This document shows positions 1-9,115 of a stretch of DNA of 64,000 bases, in pieces. The notes below the pieces were generated by a model. That model was not told the origin of the DNA. It made no database searches and saw nothing but the letters and a program-made list of their open reading frames with translations. This stretch comes from Erinaceus europaeus (lineage: Eukaryota > Chordata > Mammalia > Eulipotyphla > Erinaceidae). A program made the position numbers and the translations under genes. Each line of letters begins with the position of its first letter. Position 1 is the first letter of the stretch. The stretch covers positions 111,682,447 through 111,746,446 of the forward strand of contig NC_080164.1 in the NCBI RefSeq assembly GCF_950295315.1. Direction: 5' to 3'.

Positions 1-340
1 AGGAAATAACAAGTGTTGAAAATGATGTAGAGAACAATGAAATTTGTTTACACTGTTGGTGGGAATGCAAACTGGATCAGCTCTGTGGGAAGCAGTATGG
101 CGACTCTTCAACAAAAAGATTAAGACCTTATGGTCTATCATCAATACTACTTAGAAAGGACATGAAAACACAATGTTGAAGGGACAAATGCATCCCTCTG
201 CCCACATTCACAATAGTCAAGAAGTAGAGTATTGTGAAGGGAGGTGGAGGAGCACAGAATGTTTGGCAGTGGTATAGTGTAGAGCTGTACTCTTATGATT
301 TCATAATCTTGCTAAACATTACTAAATAACTAGTAAAAAT
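1..340 (+). mobile_element. Old L1 fragment (ORF2 3' end plus 3' UTR end)
   Basis: The text around 50-90 (CACTGTTGGTGGGAATGCAA) is the L1 ORF2 C-terminal zinc-knuckle region. Positions 175-230 resemble the later ORF2 stretch on 'TTCATAGCAGC...CACAATAGC'. The 245-340 part resembles the lineage L1 3' end (GTGGTA...GAGCTGTAC). It is clearly more diverged than the copies at 3163 and 34263. The element may continue left of the window. Confidence 0.7.
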
Positions 341-620
341 AATTTTAAAAATTTAGTATTAGACTGAATTGAAGAAAAATGGTTATTTTCTTGGGGGTGG
401 GTTTATTGAGATTTACGATTGTGCTGATTTTCCTAATTTCACTTGCCAGTGGGAATAAAAATTGTGTGTTAATTGTACATACATATGTATGTAGCCCATA
501 TAGCAGAGACCCCTTTCTTCCAAGATATTTTGTAAGAAAAATGCAGGTCATCCAGTTGTTCTCATTAAGATCACAAAGGTAATTTCTTGTCTCATGAAGT
601 AATATATATACTTTCACAAA
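341..620. other. Unique AT-rich DNA
   Basis: I see no repeat family or gene signal here. Both strands have short open frames of 67-90 residues with no recognisable domain. Confidence 0.5.
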
Positions 621-630
621 GAAGTATTTG

Positions 631-928
631 TGGGAGCTGGGCAGTGGTACATTGGGTTAAGTGCACATGGTGCAAAGCACAAGGAACAATGTAAGGATCC
701 CGGTTTGAACCCCTGGGTCCCCACCTGCAGGGGAGTCACTTCACAGGTGCTGAAGCAGGTCTGCAGGTGTCTTTCTCTCTCTCCCCCTCTCTGTCTTCCC
801 CTCATCTCTCCATTTCTCTCTATCTTATGCAACAACAACAACAATAACAATAATAATAACAACAATGATAAACATCAAGGGCAACAAAAGGGTAATATAA
901 AAATAAATATTTAAAAAATTTTAAAAAT
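631..928 (+). mobile_element. SINE-B copy
   Basis: Head at 631, core CACCTGCAGGGGAGTCACTT near 723-742, pyrimidine-rich stretch 770-825, then CAACAACAA and GGGCAACAAAAGGG before the A-rich tail. It is flanked by GAAGTATTT at 621-629 and 929-937, the likely TSD. Confidence 0.9.
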
Positions 929-940
929 GAAGTATTTTCA

Positions 941-1151
941 GGGGCTGGATGGTGGTGCACCTGGTTGAGTGCACAAATTATAATGCGCAAGTACCCAAGT
1001 TCAAGCCCCCAGTCCCCACCTGCAGGGGGAAAGCTGCATGAGTGGTGAAGCAGAGATGCAAGTGTCTCTCTGCGTCTCTCCTTCTCTATCACCCCCTTCC
1101 CTCTTGATTTCTGGCTGTCTCAATCCAATAAGTAAAGATAATAAATTTTTT
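941..1151 (+). mobile_element. SINE-A copy
   Basis: GGGGCTGGATGGTGGTGCAC head, CACCTGCAGGGGGAAAGC core and an AATAAGTAAAGATAATAAA tail. It sits directly behind the TSD of the SINE-B copy. A third copy of the target word (AAAGTATTT, 1152-1160) follows it. Confidence 0.9.
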
Positions 1152-1160
1152 AAAGTATTT

Positions 1161-2335
1161 GCAAAGATTTTATGAAATACCAGTGTTATAAAAGTAACAT
1201 TTATGTCTGAAAAGTTCTTATTTAAACTTTATAAGTAAATGAAAACATGAATATAATCAACCTGTGAGTTTACTTGACATTAAATCATCTATATACATGA
1301 TACTGTTCTCATTATCTAGAATAAACCTTAGTCACAGTCCATTATGTAACTTCTATATTTTACATGCTTATAGAAGTGCCCAACTCACTTGGATTCATTT
1401 ATTTCAGTTTATTTATAGTTTCCTTGCTTTGCTTTTCTGATTTTATTCTCAAAATGAATTATATTATACAGTAATTTTAAAGTTTATAATGATACATATC
1501 TAATTTAAATGAATCTACACAGATTAGAATGACAGACCCTGAATCTCTATATTTAATCATAGATAGCATTATCAATAACAGTGTCATTAATTTATTATAT
1601 GAAAGAAGTGGGATCTTATTTATAAGACTTATTATAAGACTTCTGGTGACTTGTTTCAGGCACAATAACTGTAATATAGCTGTGCTGGAACAAGTTACCC
1701 CCAGCCCCCCGGATAATTATGGAGAAAGATGAAGTATCATCTCCAAACTGTCCCTGTCTGAGGATTACTTAGTGGGGGTGGGCTATCTGTAACATGTCAG
1801 TCACAGAGGAAGAGGGCTTAGTCTGCAGTTCAAAGGGACATGGGGCTTGTGAAACTATGGGAGGCTGTCATAACAGAGCTGGTGCATGCAACAAAAACAG
1901 TAAAGAGACCTAAGGGGATGCAGGCAGAGCACTCACTGGCTACATCTCACTGGGAAATAAGTCTTGACACAAAGTATGAAATATCTGAAGCCCAGAGAAT
2001 AAGGTGCATCTCCCAGGATCACAGGCCTTGTGACCAAAGCCCAAGACCAAGCACCTACTTTGCTTCTTCCTAGTCAACACTATTTCTGTGGATTTGCTCA
2101 TTAACAGCATTTCCAGGCTCCCTTGACTCCTTAGTTGCAGAAAGATTGGAAGTTTCCTATTGAGCAAAGGGTAGAAATCCTAAAGGCTTCTCTATACTGC
2201 AAATTTCACTCTTGAGCAACATTAGTCTATTTAAGGTGTTTACAAGTTCCTTTTTCAGCTGATGCACTTTCATAGTTTATCTGAATAACCAATATTCTAG
2301 GCTACCCATTTTAAATAAGGTAGAGACCAAAGTTT
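1161..2335. other. Unique DNA, no gene recognised
   Basis: AT-rich to about 1670, then more balanced to 2170. Open frames at 1840-2073 (+) and 1940-2167 (-) overlap each other and show no domain, so I treat them as chance. Confidence 0.5.
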
Positions 2336-2850
2336 TTGTTTGTTTTTCATTTTTTATTTGTGATTAATAATAGGCTACAAGACTACAGGGCTATTGTGTC
2401 TAGTTCCAGATCACACCCACCACCAAAGTTCTGTATCCCCACTCTATACCCTCCCAAAGATACACTGGAGTTCTCACAGGTCTTACAGTTTTTTGCTTGT
2501 TTTTTTTGTTTTTTGTTTTATATTTATTTATTTATTTTTACAAAGTCATATGTATCAGTTCTCTAGATTGCATATATGAGTAAAACCATCTGGTAGTTGT
2601 CTTTTACCTCTTATTTCACAAAGTATAATCACCTCCAACTCCATCTATTTTTTCCCAAGTGACACAATTTTGTCTTTTTTGATTACAGAGTAGTATTCCA
2701 TAGAGTATATATATCCTATAATTTCTTTGACCTGTCTTTTGATGATAGGCATTTAGGCTGCTTCCACTATTTGGCTATTGCGAATAGTGCCAGGTATGCT
2801 AGGTAGAAGCATAGGGGTGTATATGGCCCTTCAAATTAGTGTTTGAGGGG
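2336..2850 (-). mobile_element. Older L1 3' end, antisense
   Basis: The reverse complement of 2395-2480 matches the 3' UTR type seen at 28420-28520 (GGGGATACAGAACTTTGGTG class). The words around 2690-2710 (AGAGTAGTATTCCATAGAGT) and 2755-2790 are the ORF2 C-terminal region in antisense. It is diverged and AT-expanded near 2505-2540. Confidence 0.75.
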
Positions 2851-3151
2851 AAACTTTTTTGAGGGGAAAGTTTTACGGGAAACTTCATTTTTGTACAAAC
2901 ATATACAGTCATGTGTCTTAGCAAATACATGTCAATGCCATGGTATAGTAAACATAATTTGGTATTTTTTTATGTTTCTAATATCAAATTTTCAGTGAAG
3001 TGAAAATGAAAAAAGTGAAATTTCAAAATAGATTTTGAAAACTTTACTGACTCCATAAAAGAGAACTTACATAATTGCTCAATATGGAGTTGTAAATATT
3101 TACTTACAGTATAGTGGAATCCAAGGATATACTGTACTGCATGAAACAGTT
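2851..3151. other. Unique AT-rich DNA before the L1 insertion
   Basis: No repeat or gene signal recognised. It ends at the left TSD of the L1 at 3163. Confidence 0.4.
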
Positions 3152-3162
3152 GAAAATATCTA
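3152..3162. repeat. Left TSD of the truncated L1
   Basis: GAAAATATCTA here recurs at 6095-6105, just after the A-rich tail. The site TT/GAAAA fits L1 endonuclease preference (known for the family). Confidence 0.8.
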
Positions 3163-3167
3163 GTCTT

Positions 3168-4692
3168 ACCTAGGAATAAAGTTGACCAAAGAAGTGAAAG
3201 ACTTGTATGCTGAAAACTATGAGTCGCTACTCAAGGAAATAGAAACTGATACCAAGAAATGGAAAGATATCCCATGCTCATGGATTGGAAGAATAAATAT
3301 CATCCAAATGAATATTCTCCCCAGAGCCATATACAAATTTAATGCAATACCCATCAAAGTTCCAGCAAGCTTCTTTAAGAGAATAGAACAAACACTACAA
3401 TCATTTATCTGGAAGCTGAAAACACCTAGAATTGCCAAAACCATCTTAAGGAAAAGAAACAGAAATGGAGGCATCACACTCCCAGACCTTAAACTATATT
3501 ATAAAGCCATCATCATCAAAACAGCATGGTACTGGAACAAAAATAGGCACACAGACCAGTGGAACAGAATTGAAAGCCCATATTTAAACCCCACACCTAT
3601 GGACATCTAATTTTTGATAAGGGGGCCCAAAGTATTAAATGGAAGAAGGAGGCTCTCTTCAATAAATGGTGCTGCAAAAACTGGGTTGAAACATGCAGAA
3701 GAATGAAATTGAACCACTTTATCTCACCAGAAACAAAAATCAGCTCCAAATGGATCAAAGACCTAGATGTCAGACCAGAAACAATCAAATACTTAGAGGA
3801 AAACATTGGTAAAACACTTTCCCACCTCCACCTCAAGGACATCTTTGATGAATCAAACCCAATTGCAAGGAAGACTAAAGCAGAAACAAACCAATGGGAC
3901 TACATCAAATTCAAAAGCTTCTGCACATCCAAGGAAACTATTAAACAAACAGAGAGACCCCTCACAGAATGGGAGAAGATCTTCACATGCCATACATCAG
4001 ACAAGAAACTAATCACCAAAATATATAAAGAGCTCAGCAAACTTAGCCGCAAAAAAGCAAATGACCCCATCCAAAAATGGGCAGAGGATATGAACAAAAC
4101 ATTCACCTCAGAGGAGATCCAAAAGGCTAACAAACATATGAAAAACTGCTCTAGGTCACTGATTGTCAGAGAAATGCAAATTAAGACAACACTAAGATAC
4201 CACCTCACTCCTGTAAGAATGGCATACATCAGAAAGGACAGCAGCAACAAATGCTGGAGAGGATGTGGGGACAGAGGAACCCTTTTACATTGCTGGTGGG
4301 AATGTAAATTGGTACAGCCTCTGTGGAGAGCAGTCTGGAAAGCTCTCAGAAGGCTAGACATGGACCTTCCATATGATCCAGTAATTCCTCTCCTGGGGTT
4401 ATACCCCAAGGACTCCATAACACCCAACCAAAAAGAGGTGTGTACTCCTATGTTCATAGCAGCACAATTCATAATAGCTAAAACCTGGAAGCAACCCAGG
4501 TGCCCAACAACAGATGAGTGGCTGAGAAAGCTGTGGTATATATACACAATGGAATACTATGCAGCTATCAAAAACAATTAACCCACCTTCTCTGACACAT
4601 CTTGGGCAGAGCTAGAAGGAATTATGTTAAGTGAACTAAGTCAGAAAGATAAAGATGAGTATGGGATGATCCCACTCATCAACAGAAGCTGA
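3168..4692 (+). pseudogene. L1 ORF2 C-terminal remnant
   Basis: ORF2 normally encodes endonuclease, reverse transcriptase and a C-terminal cysteine-rich region. Only the part after RT is present. The frame reads 3182-3593, where a one-base loss (relative to the full-length copy near 38910) ends it at 3610. The frame then continues from about 3598 through the start codon at 3703 to an in-frame TAA at 4579-4581, which replaces a Glu codon (GAA). The family's normal stop is the TGA at 4690-4692. The zinc-knuckle pattern C-x3-C-x7-H-x4-C is intact at about 4252-4305. It cannot make a functional enzyme. Confidence 0.92.
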
Positions 4693-6020
4693 CTAAGAAG
4701 ATCTGAAAGGGAAACTAAAAGCAGGACCTGATCAAATTGTAAGTAGGGCACCAAAGTAAAAACCTAATGGTGAGGGGTAGACATGCAGCTTCCTGGGCCA
4801 GTGGGGGGTGGGAGTGGGCGGGAGGGATGGGTCACAGTCCTTTGGTGGTGGGAATGGTGTTTATGTACACTCCTAGCAAAATGTAGACATATAAATCACT
4901 AGTTAATTAATATGAGAGGGGGAAAATCAATTGTATGTCTCAAAGTTTCTCAAAAGACAAACTGAATCATTTTAATATATAGGCTGTGTATTTGATATGC
5001 GGACTCTCTCAAAAGCCTAGACCAAGTAGATTAGAAGCATCTAATAGCACAGCTATATACAAGATACTGGATACTGTACAGCAAACCATAACAAAGGGAC
5101 TTTTCAAAGTTAACCCAATTAACAAATAATGTGATGATAACATTAACTATTGATTGTCTTTTTGAACCCTAAGACAGCAGGAACCTCACATCTCCACTAT
5201 AGAGCCCCTACTTCCCCCAGTCCTGGAACCCTTGGATAGGGCCCACTTTCCCGTATGCATCTCCCAATCCAAACCAAATAATATTGCATCCGCCGATCAC
5301 AACCTAACCAACGCAACGATTGCCACCTCAACATGCTTCACCTCAGACTGTATCCAGAGACTTCACGTGTGGAATGACAACCCTTCAGCTTCATTACTCG
5401 GGTGAGACCTTTCCTTTTATAGTACACTCCTTTTATAGTACACTCTAATTTCATCTCAGGTAGTTCACTTTCTAACAAAGTCCCATAACCTAGTCCCATA
5501 TACACCAGTTTCTGTGAGAGAGAGCTTATGTGCACACGTATCCATAAACTACTGCAAAATATATACCTGAAAGCAGAAGTACACTAGAGTTTGCAGTGAG
5601 TCCTCTCCACTATTCCAAGCTTGGGATCCATAATTGCTCAACAAATTGTTTGGCTTCATATGTTAACTCTCTTTTCAGTCACCAGGTTCCAGATGCCACC
5701 AGGATGCTGGCCAGGCTTCCCTGGATTGAAGACCCCACCAATGTGTCCTGGAGCTCAGCTTCCCCAGAGACACACCTTACTAGGGAAAGAGAGAGGCAGA
5801 CTGGGAGTATGGACCGACCAGTCAACGCCCATGTTCAGCGGGGAAGCAATTACAGAAGCCAGACCTTCTACCTTCTGCAACCCTCAACGACCTTGGTCCA
5901 TGCTCCCAGAGGGCTAGAGAATGGGAAAGCTATCATGGGAGGGGGTGGGTTATGGAGATTGGGTGGTGGGAATTGTGTGGAGTTGTACCCCTCCTACCTT
6001 ATGTTTTTGTTCATTAATCC
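4693..6020 (+). other. L1 3' UTR of copy 1
   Basis: About 1.3 kb of noncoding L1 sequence. It has a G-rich block near 4795-4830 (GGGGGGTGGGAGTGGGCGGG), TGTTTATGTACACTCCTAGC at about 4858-4877 and a purine/G-rich end at 5935-5985. The same UTR recurs at 23945-25260 and 40020-41340, and older versions mark many fragments in the window. Confidence 0.9.
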
Positions 6021-6094
6021 TTTCTTAAATAAAAAATTAAAAAAAATAAAAATAAAAAAATAAAAAATTTAAAAAAATTAAAAAAATAAAAAAA

Positions 6095-6115
6095 GAAAAT
6101 ATCTATTCTCTTTCT

Positions 6116-6163
<48 letters not shown>

Positions 6164-6170
6164 TTCTCTC
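6095..6170. repeat. Right TSD and CT microsatellite
   Basis: TSD GAAAATATCTA at 6095-6105 is followed by a (CT)n run with CTTT interruptions to about 6165. Confidence 0.85.
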
Positions 6171-7045
6171 TTCCTAACATACTTTCACTCAAAACTACAG
6201 TTTTTTCCAATTAGAAGGTGTTATTTGGAAAGATCTTAATTCAATGTTGATAAAGATCTTATGTGGAAATGTTAAAGCATTCCTCAAATAAGTCACAAGT
6301 AATCATCCCAAGCTTGATTAGTAAAACACAAGCATTGTAGGTGCTATTTGACTCACTTTAAAATCTTAACAGGCACTGAGTCTTGCAATAACAGACCTTA
6401 TAAAGTTGCTAAACATAAAACTCTAAACCAGGGCTAAGTCACCATTATAATTTCAGAGGAAGATAAGATCATCACTCTGAATTCCTTTTTATTACCTTCT
6501 TACTCTTTATAACTTTTATTATTTATTCATCTCTACTCTTGTCAACACACATCTAAATCAAGAAAGGGTATTTAATGTAACACACATCTAAATCAAGAAA
6601 GGGTATTTAATGTAAATGTATAAAAGGTAGAATAATTCAAGAATAAAATCATGTGATGAATTAGGGGTAAAATAGATTTTTTCTCTTTAATCTGCTTTTT
6701 AAAAAAAGTATCCACATGTAATATACTAGCAGTTGTTTTATTGCTATTATAACTGACCTTCTTGAATTGAGAGTTGGATTAGGTTCATTTCAAGTCAACA
6801 ATAAAGAAAACTGTAAATAAGGGTGGTTGTACATTTACTATCTCTGTAATTGTGATTCCTTCAGGGATTGTGTCTCTGCGACCTCAATTCACTCTTAATT
6901 TGTTTTCTCATTTGTTCATTACATTTATTCTTTCCAGTTTGTTCTCCATTACCCATACCATATTTCCACTTTTGTAGTGTTTTAAAATCTTTACAAATAA
7001 TTTATTATTATTCTATTTCTTCCCTCCTTTCCTATTTATTCCCCT
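6171..7045. other. Unique AT-rich DNA with a 35-bp tandem duplication
   Basis: No gene recognised. The 35-bp unit 6545-6579 is repeated exactly at 6580-6614 (it begins ACACACATCTAAATCAAG). The rest shows no structure. Confidence 0.6.
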
Positions 7046-7090
7046 CCCCCTTCCTTCCTTCCTTCCTTCCTTCCTTCCTTCCTTCCACCT
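7046..7090. repeat. (TTCC)n microsatellite
   Basis: About nine TTCC units at 7051-7086, in a longer pyrimidine-rich region. Confidence 0.9.
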
Positions 7091-7099
7091 TCTCCTTCT

Positions 7100-7215
7100 T
7101 CTTTTAATTATTTTAACTAGAAGACCACTCAGCACTGGTTGGCTTACGGTAAATTTGGGATCTTAGAGTTTTGGGTATGAAATCTATTTGCAACACAATT
7201 ATACTATGTCCAACA
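7100..7215 (-). mobile_element. Diverged SINE-C copy
   Basis: ACCACTCAGCACTGGTTGGC resembles the antisense SINE-C end. The head region (AACACAATTATACTATGTCC) is strongly decayed. Confidence 0.5.
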
Positions 7216-7234
7216 CTCACTTTTCCCTTTAGTT

Positions 7235-7395
7235 TTTTTCTTCTTTTTATCAAAGTATCATTGTATCATATTGTATAGGTTTTCAGATATGCATCACTGA
7301 AAGTCAGTACCTTAGAGTATGTTCACTTCTAACTGGCATTTTGTTTTTTCTCTGATTACATGAATAATTTAAAATCTGTACTGTTCAAAAAGGAT
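7235..7395 (-). mobile_element. Possible ancient L1 3' fragment
   Basis: Words such as ATCAAAGTATCATTGTATCA and AGGTTTTCAGATATGCATCA resemble antisense mammalian L1 3' ends. This is a recollection match only. Confidence 0.35.
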
Positions 7396-7397
7396 TC

Positions 7398-7600
7398 TGG
7401 GGGCCAGGCAGTGGCACACTTGGTTGATCACAAACATTACAGTGCACAAGGACCTGGGATCAAGTCCCTGGGGGAAGCTTCATGAGTGGTGAAGCAGGAC
7501 TGCAGACATCTCTCTGTCTCTTTTCCTCTATTTCCCCCTCCCCTCTCAATTACTTTCTGTCTCTATCCAATAAGAAAATAAAATAAAAATATTTAAAAAA
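7398..7600 (+). mobile_element. SINE-A copy
   Basis: GGGGGCCAGGCAGTGGCACA head, then a core that has lost the CCCCACCTGCAG segment (CAAGTCCCTGGGGGAAGC). CT-rich 3' part and A-rich tail. Confidence 0.9.
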
Positions 7601-7644
7601 CAACGAATTCTGAATGTATGTATTTAACATTTCTTTCACAACAG

Positions 7645-7952
7645 ACATAGATTGTTTAAGAATTACTTTGGGGTACTGCACCAAAGTAAAAGACTCTTGG
7701 GTGGATGGGTGGGGGAGAGTACAAGTCCATGAAAAGGATGACAGAGGACCTAGTGGGGGTTGTATTGTTATGTGGAAAACTGATAAATGTTATGCATGTA
7801 CAAACTATTGTATTTACTGTTGACTATAAAACATAAAAGCCCTAATAAAGAAATTTAAAAAAAAAGAAAACTGAGAAAGGTTATGCATGTACAAACTATT
7901 GTATTTACTGTGGAATGTAAAACATTAATCCCCCAATAAAGAAAATTTTAAA
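7645..7952 (+). mobile_element. L1 3' UTR end (alternative subtype) with doubled tail
   Basis: GACAGAGGACCTAGTGGGGG and GTTATGCATGTACAAACTAT are followed by a terminal CCTAATAAAGAAATTT. The last ~85 bases are present twice: 7775-7866 and 7867-7952. The same subtype ends near 61235. Confidence 0.75.
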
Positions 7953-8040
7953 AAATATGTGTAAGAATGAACTTTAAGTGGATCTGGTATTTGCAACAAA
8001 ATCCCCAAGAAGCTAACATTCAATTAACAGATACAAGAAT
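7953..8040. other. Spacer before the non-L1 LINE
   Basis: AT-rich. It may include the 3' UTR of the minus-strand LINE at 8041, whose exact end I cannot fix. Confidence 0.3.
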
Positions 8041-8700
8041 GCACTATAGTCATTTTACACAGCTTCTTGTACATGGTTTCTTCTTCTAGCGTTTGCCCTT
8101 CTTCCGTAGCCAGTCAACAGTGTCAGGTTGAGCCTGATGTAAAGTTTCGAGACCTCCTTTGAATCTGGAGAGGTGGCAGTCGTTGACTATGTGGGTCATA
8201 GTCTGTCTGTAGCCGCAGGGACAGTTCGGGTCGTCTCTGGCTCCCCAGCGATGGAACATAGCGGCGCACCGGCCATGGCCTGTTCGATAGCGAATGAGGA
8301 GGGCCCAATCATAACGTGCTAGGTCAAAGCCGGGTTGACGCTTGCAGGGGTCTGTGATGAGGTGTTTGTTCTTTACCTCAGCTGACTGCCAACTCTGTTT
8401 CCAAGAGTCTGGAACAGAGAGGTTCAGTGTAGGCATAGGGGACCAGAATGGGTGACGAGACGTCAAGTGTTGGACAGGGTGGGCGAAGAATCTGCGTATA
8501 TTGGCAGGTCCGGTCGAGCGTAGACGTGGGAAATGAACTTAGATGATGCCGCATCCCGACGAATATCTGGCAGGGCGATGTTGCTAAGAACTGGCAATGT
8601 ACATGGTGAGAAGAATGGACAGGGTCTAGGATCTCTTTCACAGTTAGGCAGACAATCTGCGTCATTACTTCCCCAACTGCACCCCTGAATTCCTACTACA
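8041..8700 (-). mobile_element. 3' end of a non-L1 LINE (Jockey/CR1/RTE-like)
   Basis: The minus strand codes for the C-terminal end of a non-LTR retrotransposon polyprotein, with a short 3' UTR below 8086. Two overlapping frames together cover about 8086-8690 with a single frameshift near 8465. By eye there are about 28 CpG in 8090-8580, against almost none in the flanks. That implies either a young insertion or a source with little CpG decay. Mammalian L1 does not encode this protein type. The 5' part (endonuclease, RT) is absent, as expected for 5' truncation. The exact clade and TSD are unresolved. Confidence 0.7.
8086..8690 (-). pseudogene. Non-L1 LINE ORF2 C-terminal domain
   Basis: The main frame is 8086-8466. 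It contains LLIRYRTGHGRCAAMFHRWG and a zinc-knuckle-like C-x1-C-x7-H-x4-C (CPCGYRQTMTHIVNDC), then GGLETLHQAQ and a WL motif just before the stop. Upstream, after a one-base frame change near 8465, the strand reads PVLSNIALPDIRRDAASSKF. I recognise this as the 'SNIAPPDIRR' block that precedes the 'RYRTG..RC' block in many invertebrate and lower-vertebrate LINE proteins (recollection, not a search). Compared with L1 (C-x3-C-x7-H-x4-C), only the first cysteine spacing differs. It has no RT domain and no promoter, so no function is expected. Confidence 0.7.
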
Positions 8701-8904
8701 CTAAGTCTCCACCCCTTGTAGAATGTCTACCCTTCCTGGCAGTGCACACAGCCACTGTAATTCTTGGTGACCAGTATGTGGAAGTTCTAACTCTACCTGG
8801 GAGCATCTTTATTGTAGCCTGCACAATGTACTCATTTCTTTAAGTTTCACATGCTTCAACATTAGAGAAACGTATTCCTTTGTATGTAAGTAACCTTTTT
8901 TAAT
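8701..8904. other. Unique DNA
   Basis: No repeat recognised. It could contain more of the 5' side of the LINE at 8041-8700 in decayed form. Confidence 0.35.
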
Positions 8905-9115
8905 GTTATTTTTAAAAATTATTATCTCTATTTATTGGATATAGATAGAGAGAAATCAAGAGGGAAAAGGGTAATAGAGGGAGGCATAGAGACACCTGCA
9001 TAGAGCTTCACCACTCACAAAGCTTTCCACCTGCAGATGGAGGTGGGGGCTCAAACTCAGGTCCTTGTACATTGTAACATGTACACTCACTCACGTGTGC
9101 CACCACCCAGCCCCC
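8905..9115 (-). mobile_element. SINE-A copy
   Basis: Antisense tail TTATCTCTATTTATTGGATA, core near 9025-9050, head CACCACCCAGCCCC at the right edge. Confidence 0.9.

Larger units (their letters stand above)
3163..6094 (+). mobile_element. 5'-truncated young L1 (L1 copy 1)
   Basis: The L1 sequence starts at about 3168 (ACCTAGGAATAAAG), inside the region after the RT domain, so ORF1, the endonuclease and RT are missing. The 5 bases 3163-3167 do not match the longer copy and may be junction filler. ORF2 remnant runs to 4692, the 3' UTR to about 6020, then an impure A/T tail to 6094. An 11-bp direct repeat flanks it (3152-3162, 6095-6105). It is very close in sequence to the same interval of the full-length copy at 38515-41382, so both come from a recently active family. 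Transcription would be + strand; no promoter remains. Confidence 0.95.

Noticed and set aside
3900..4547. 215-residue minus-strand open frame, mirrored at 39227-39874
   Set aside because: It is a shadow on the opposite strand of L1 ORF2 and appears in both L1 copies for that reason.
5596..6063. 155-residue plus-strand frame, with a relative at 40899-41336
   Set aside because: It lies in the L1 3' UTR after the ORF2 stop. The relative exists because the UTR is repeated, and the frame breaks differ between copies.
8086..8466. A host gene of 126 residues
   Set aside because: The motif order and upstream frameshifted continuation fit the C-terminal end of a LINE polyprotein; no promoter, start context or exon structure.
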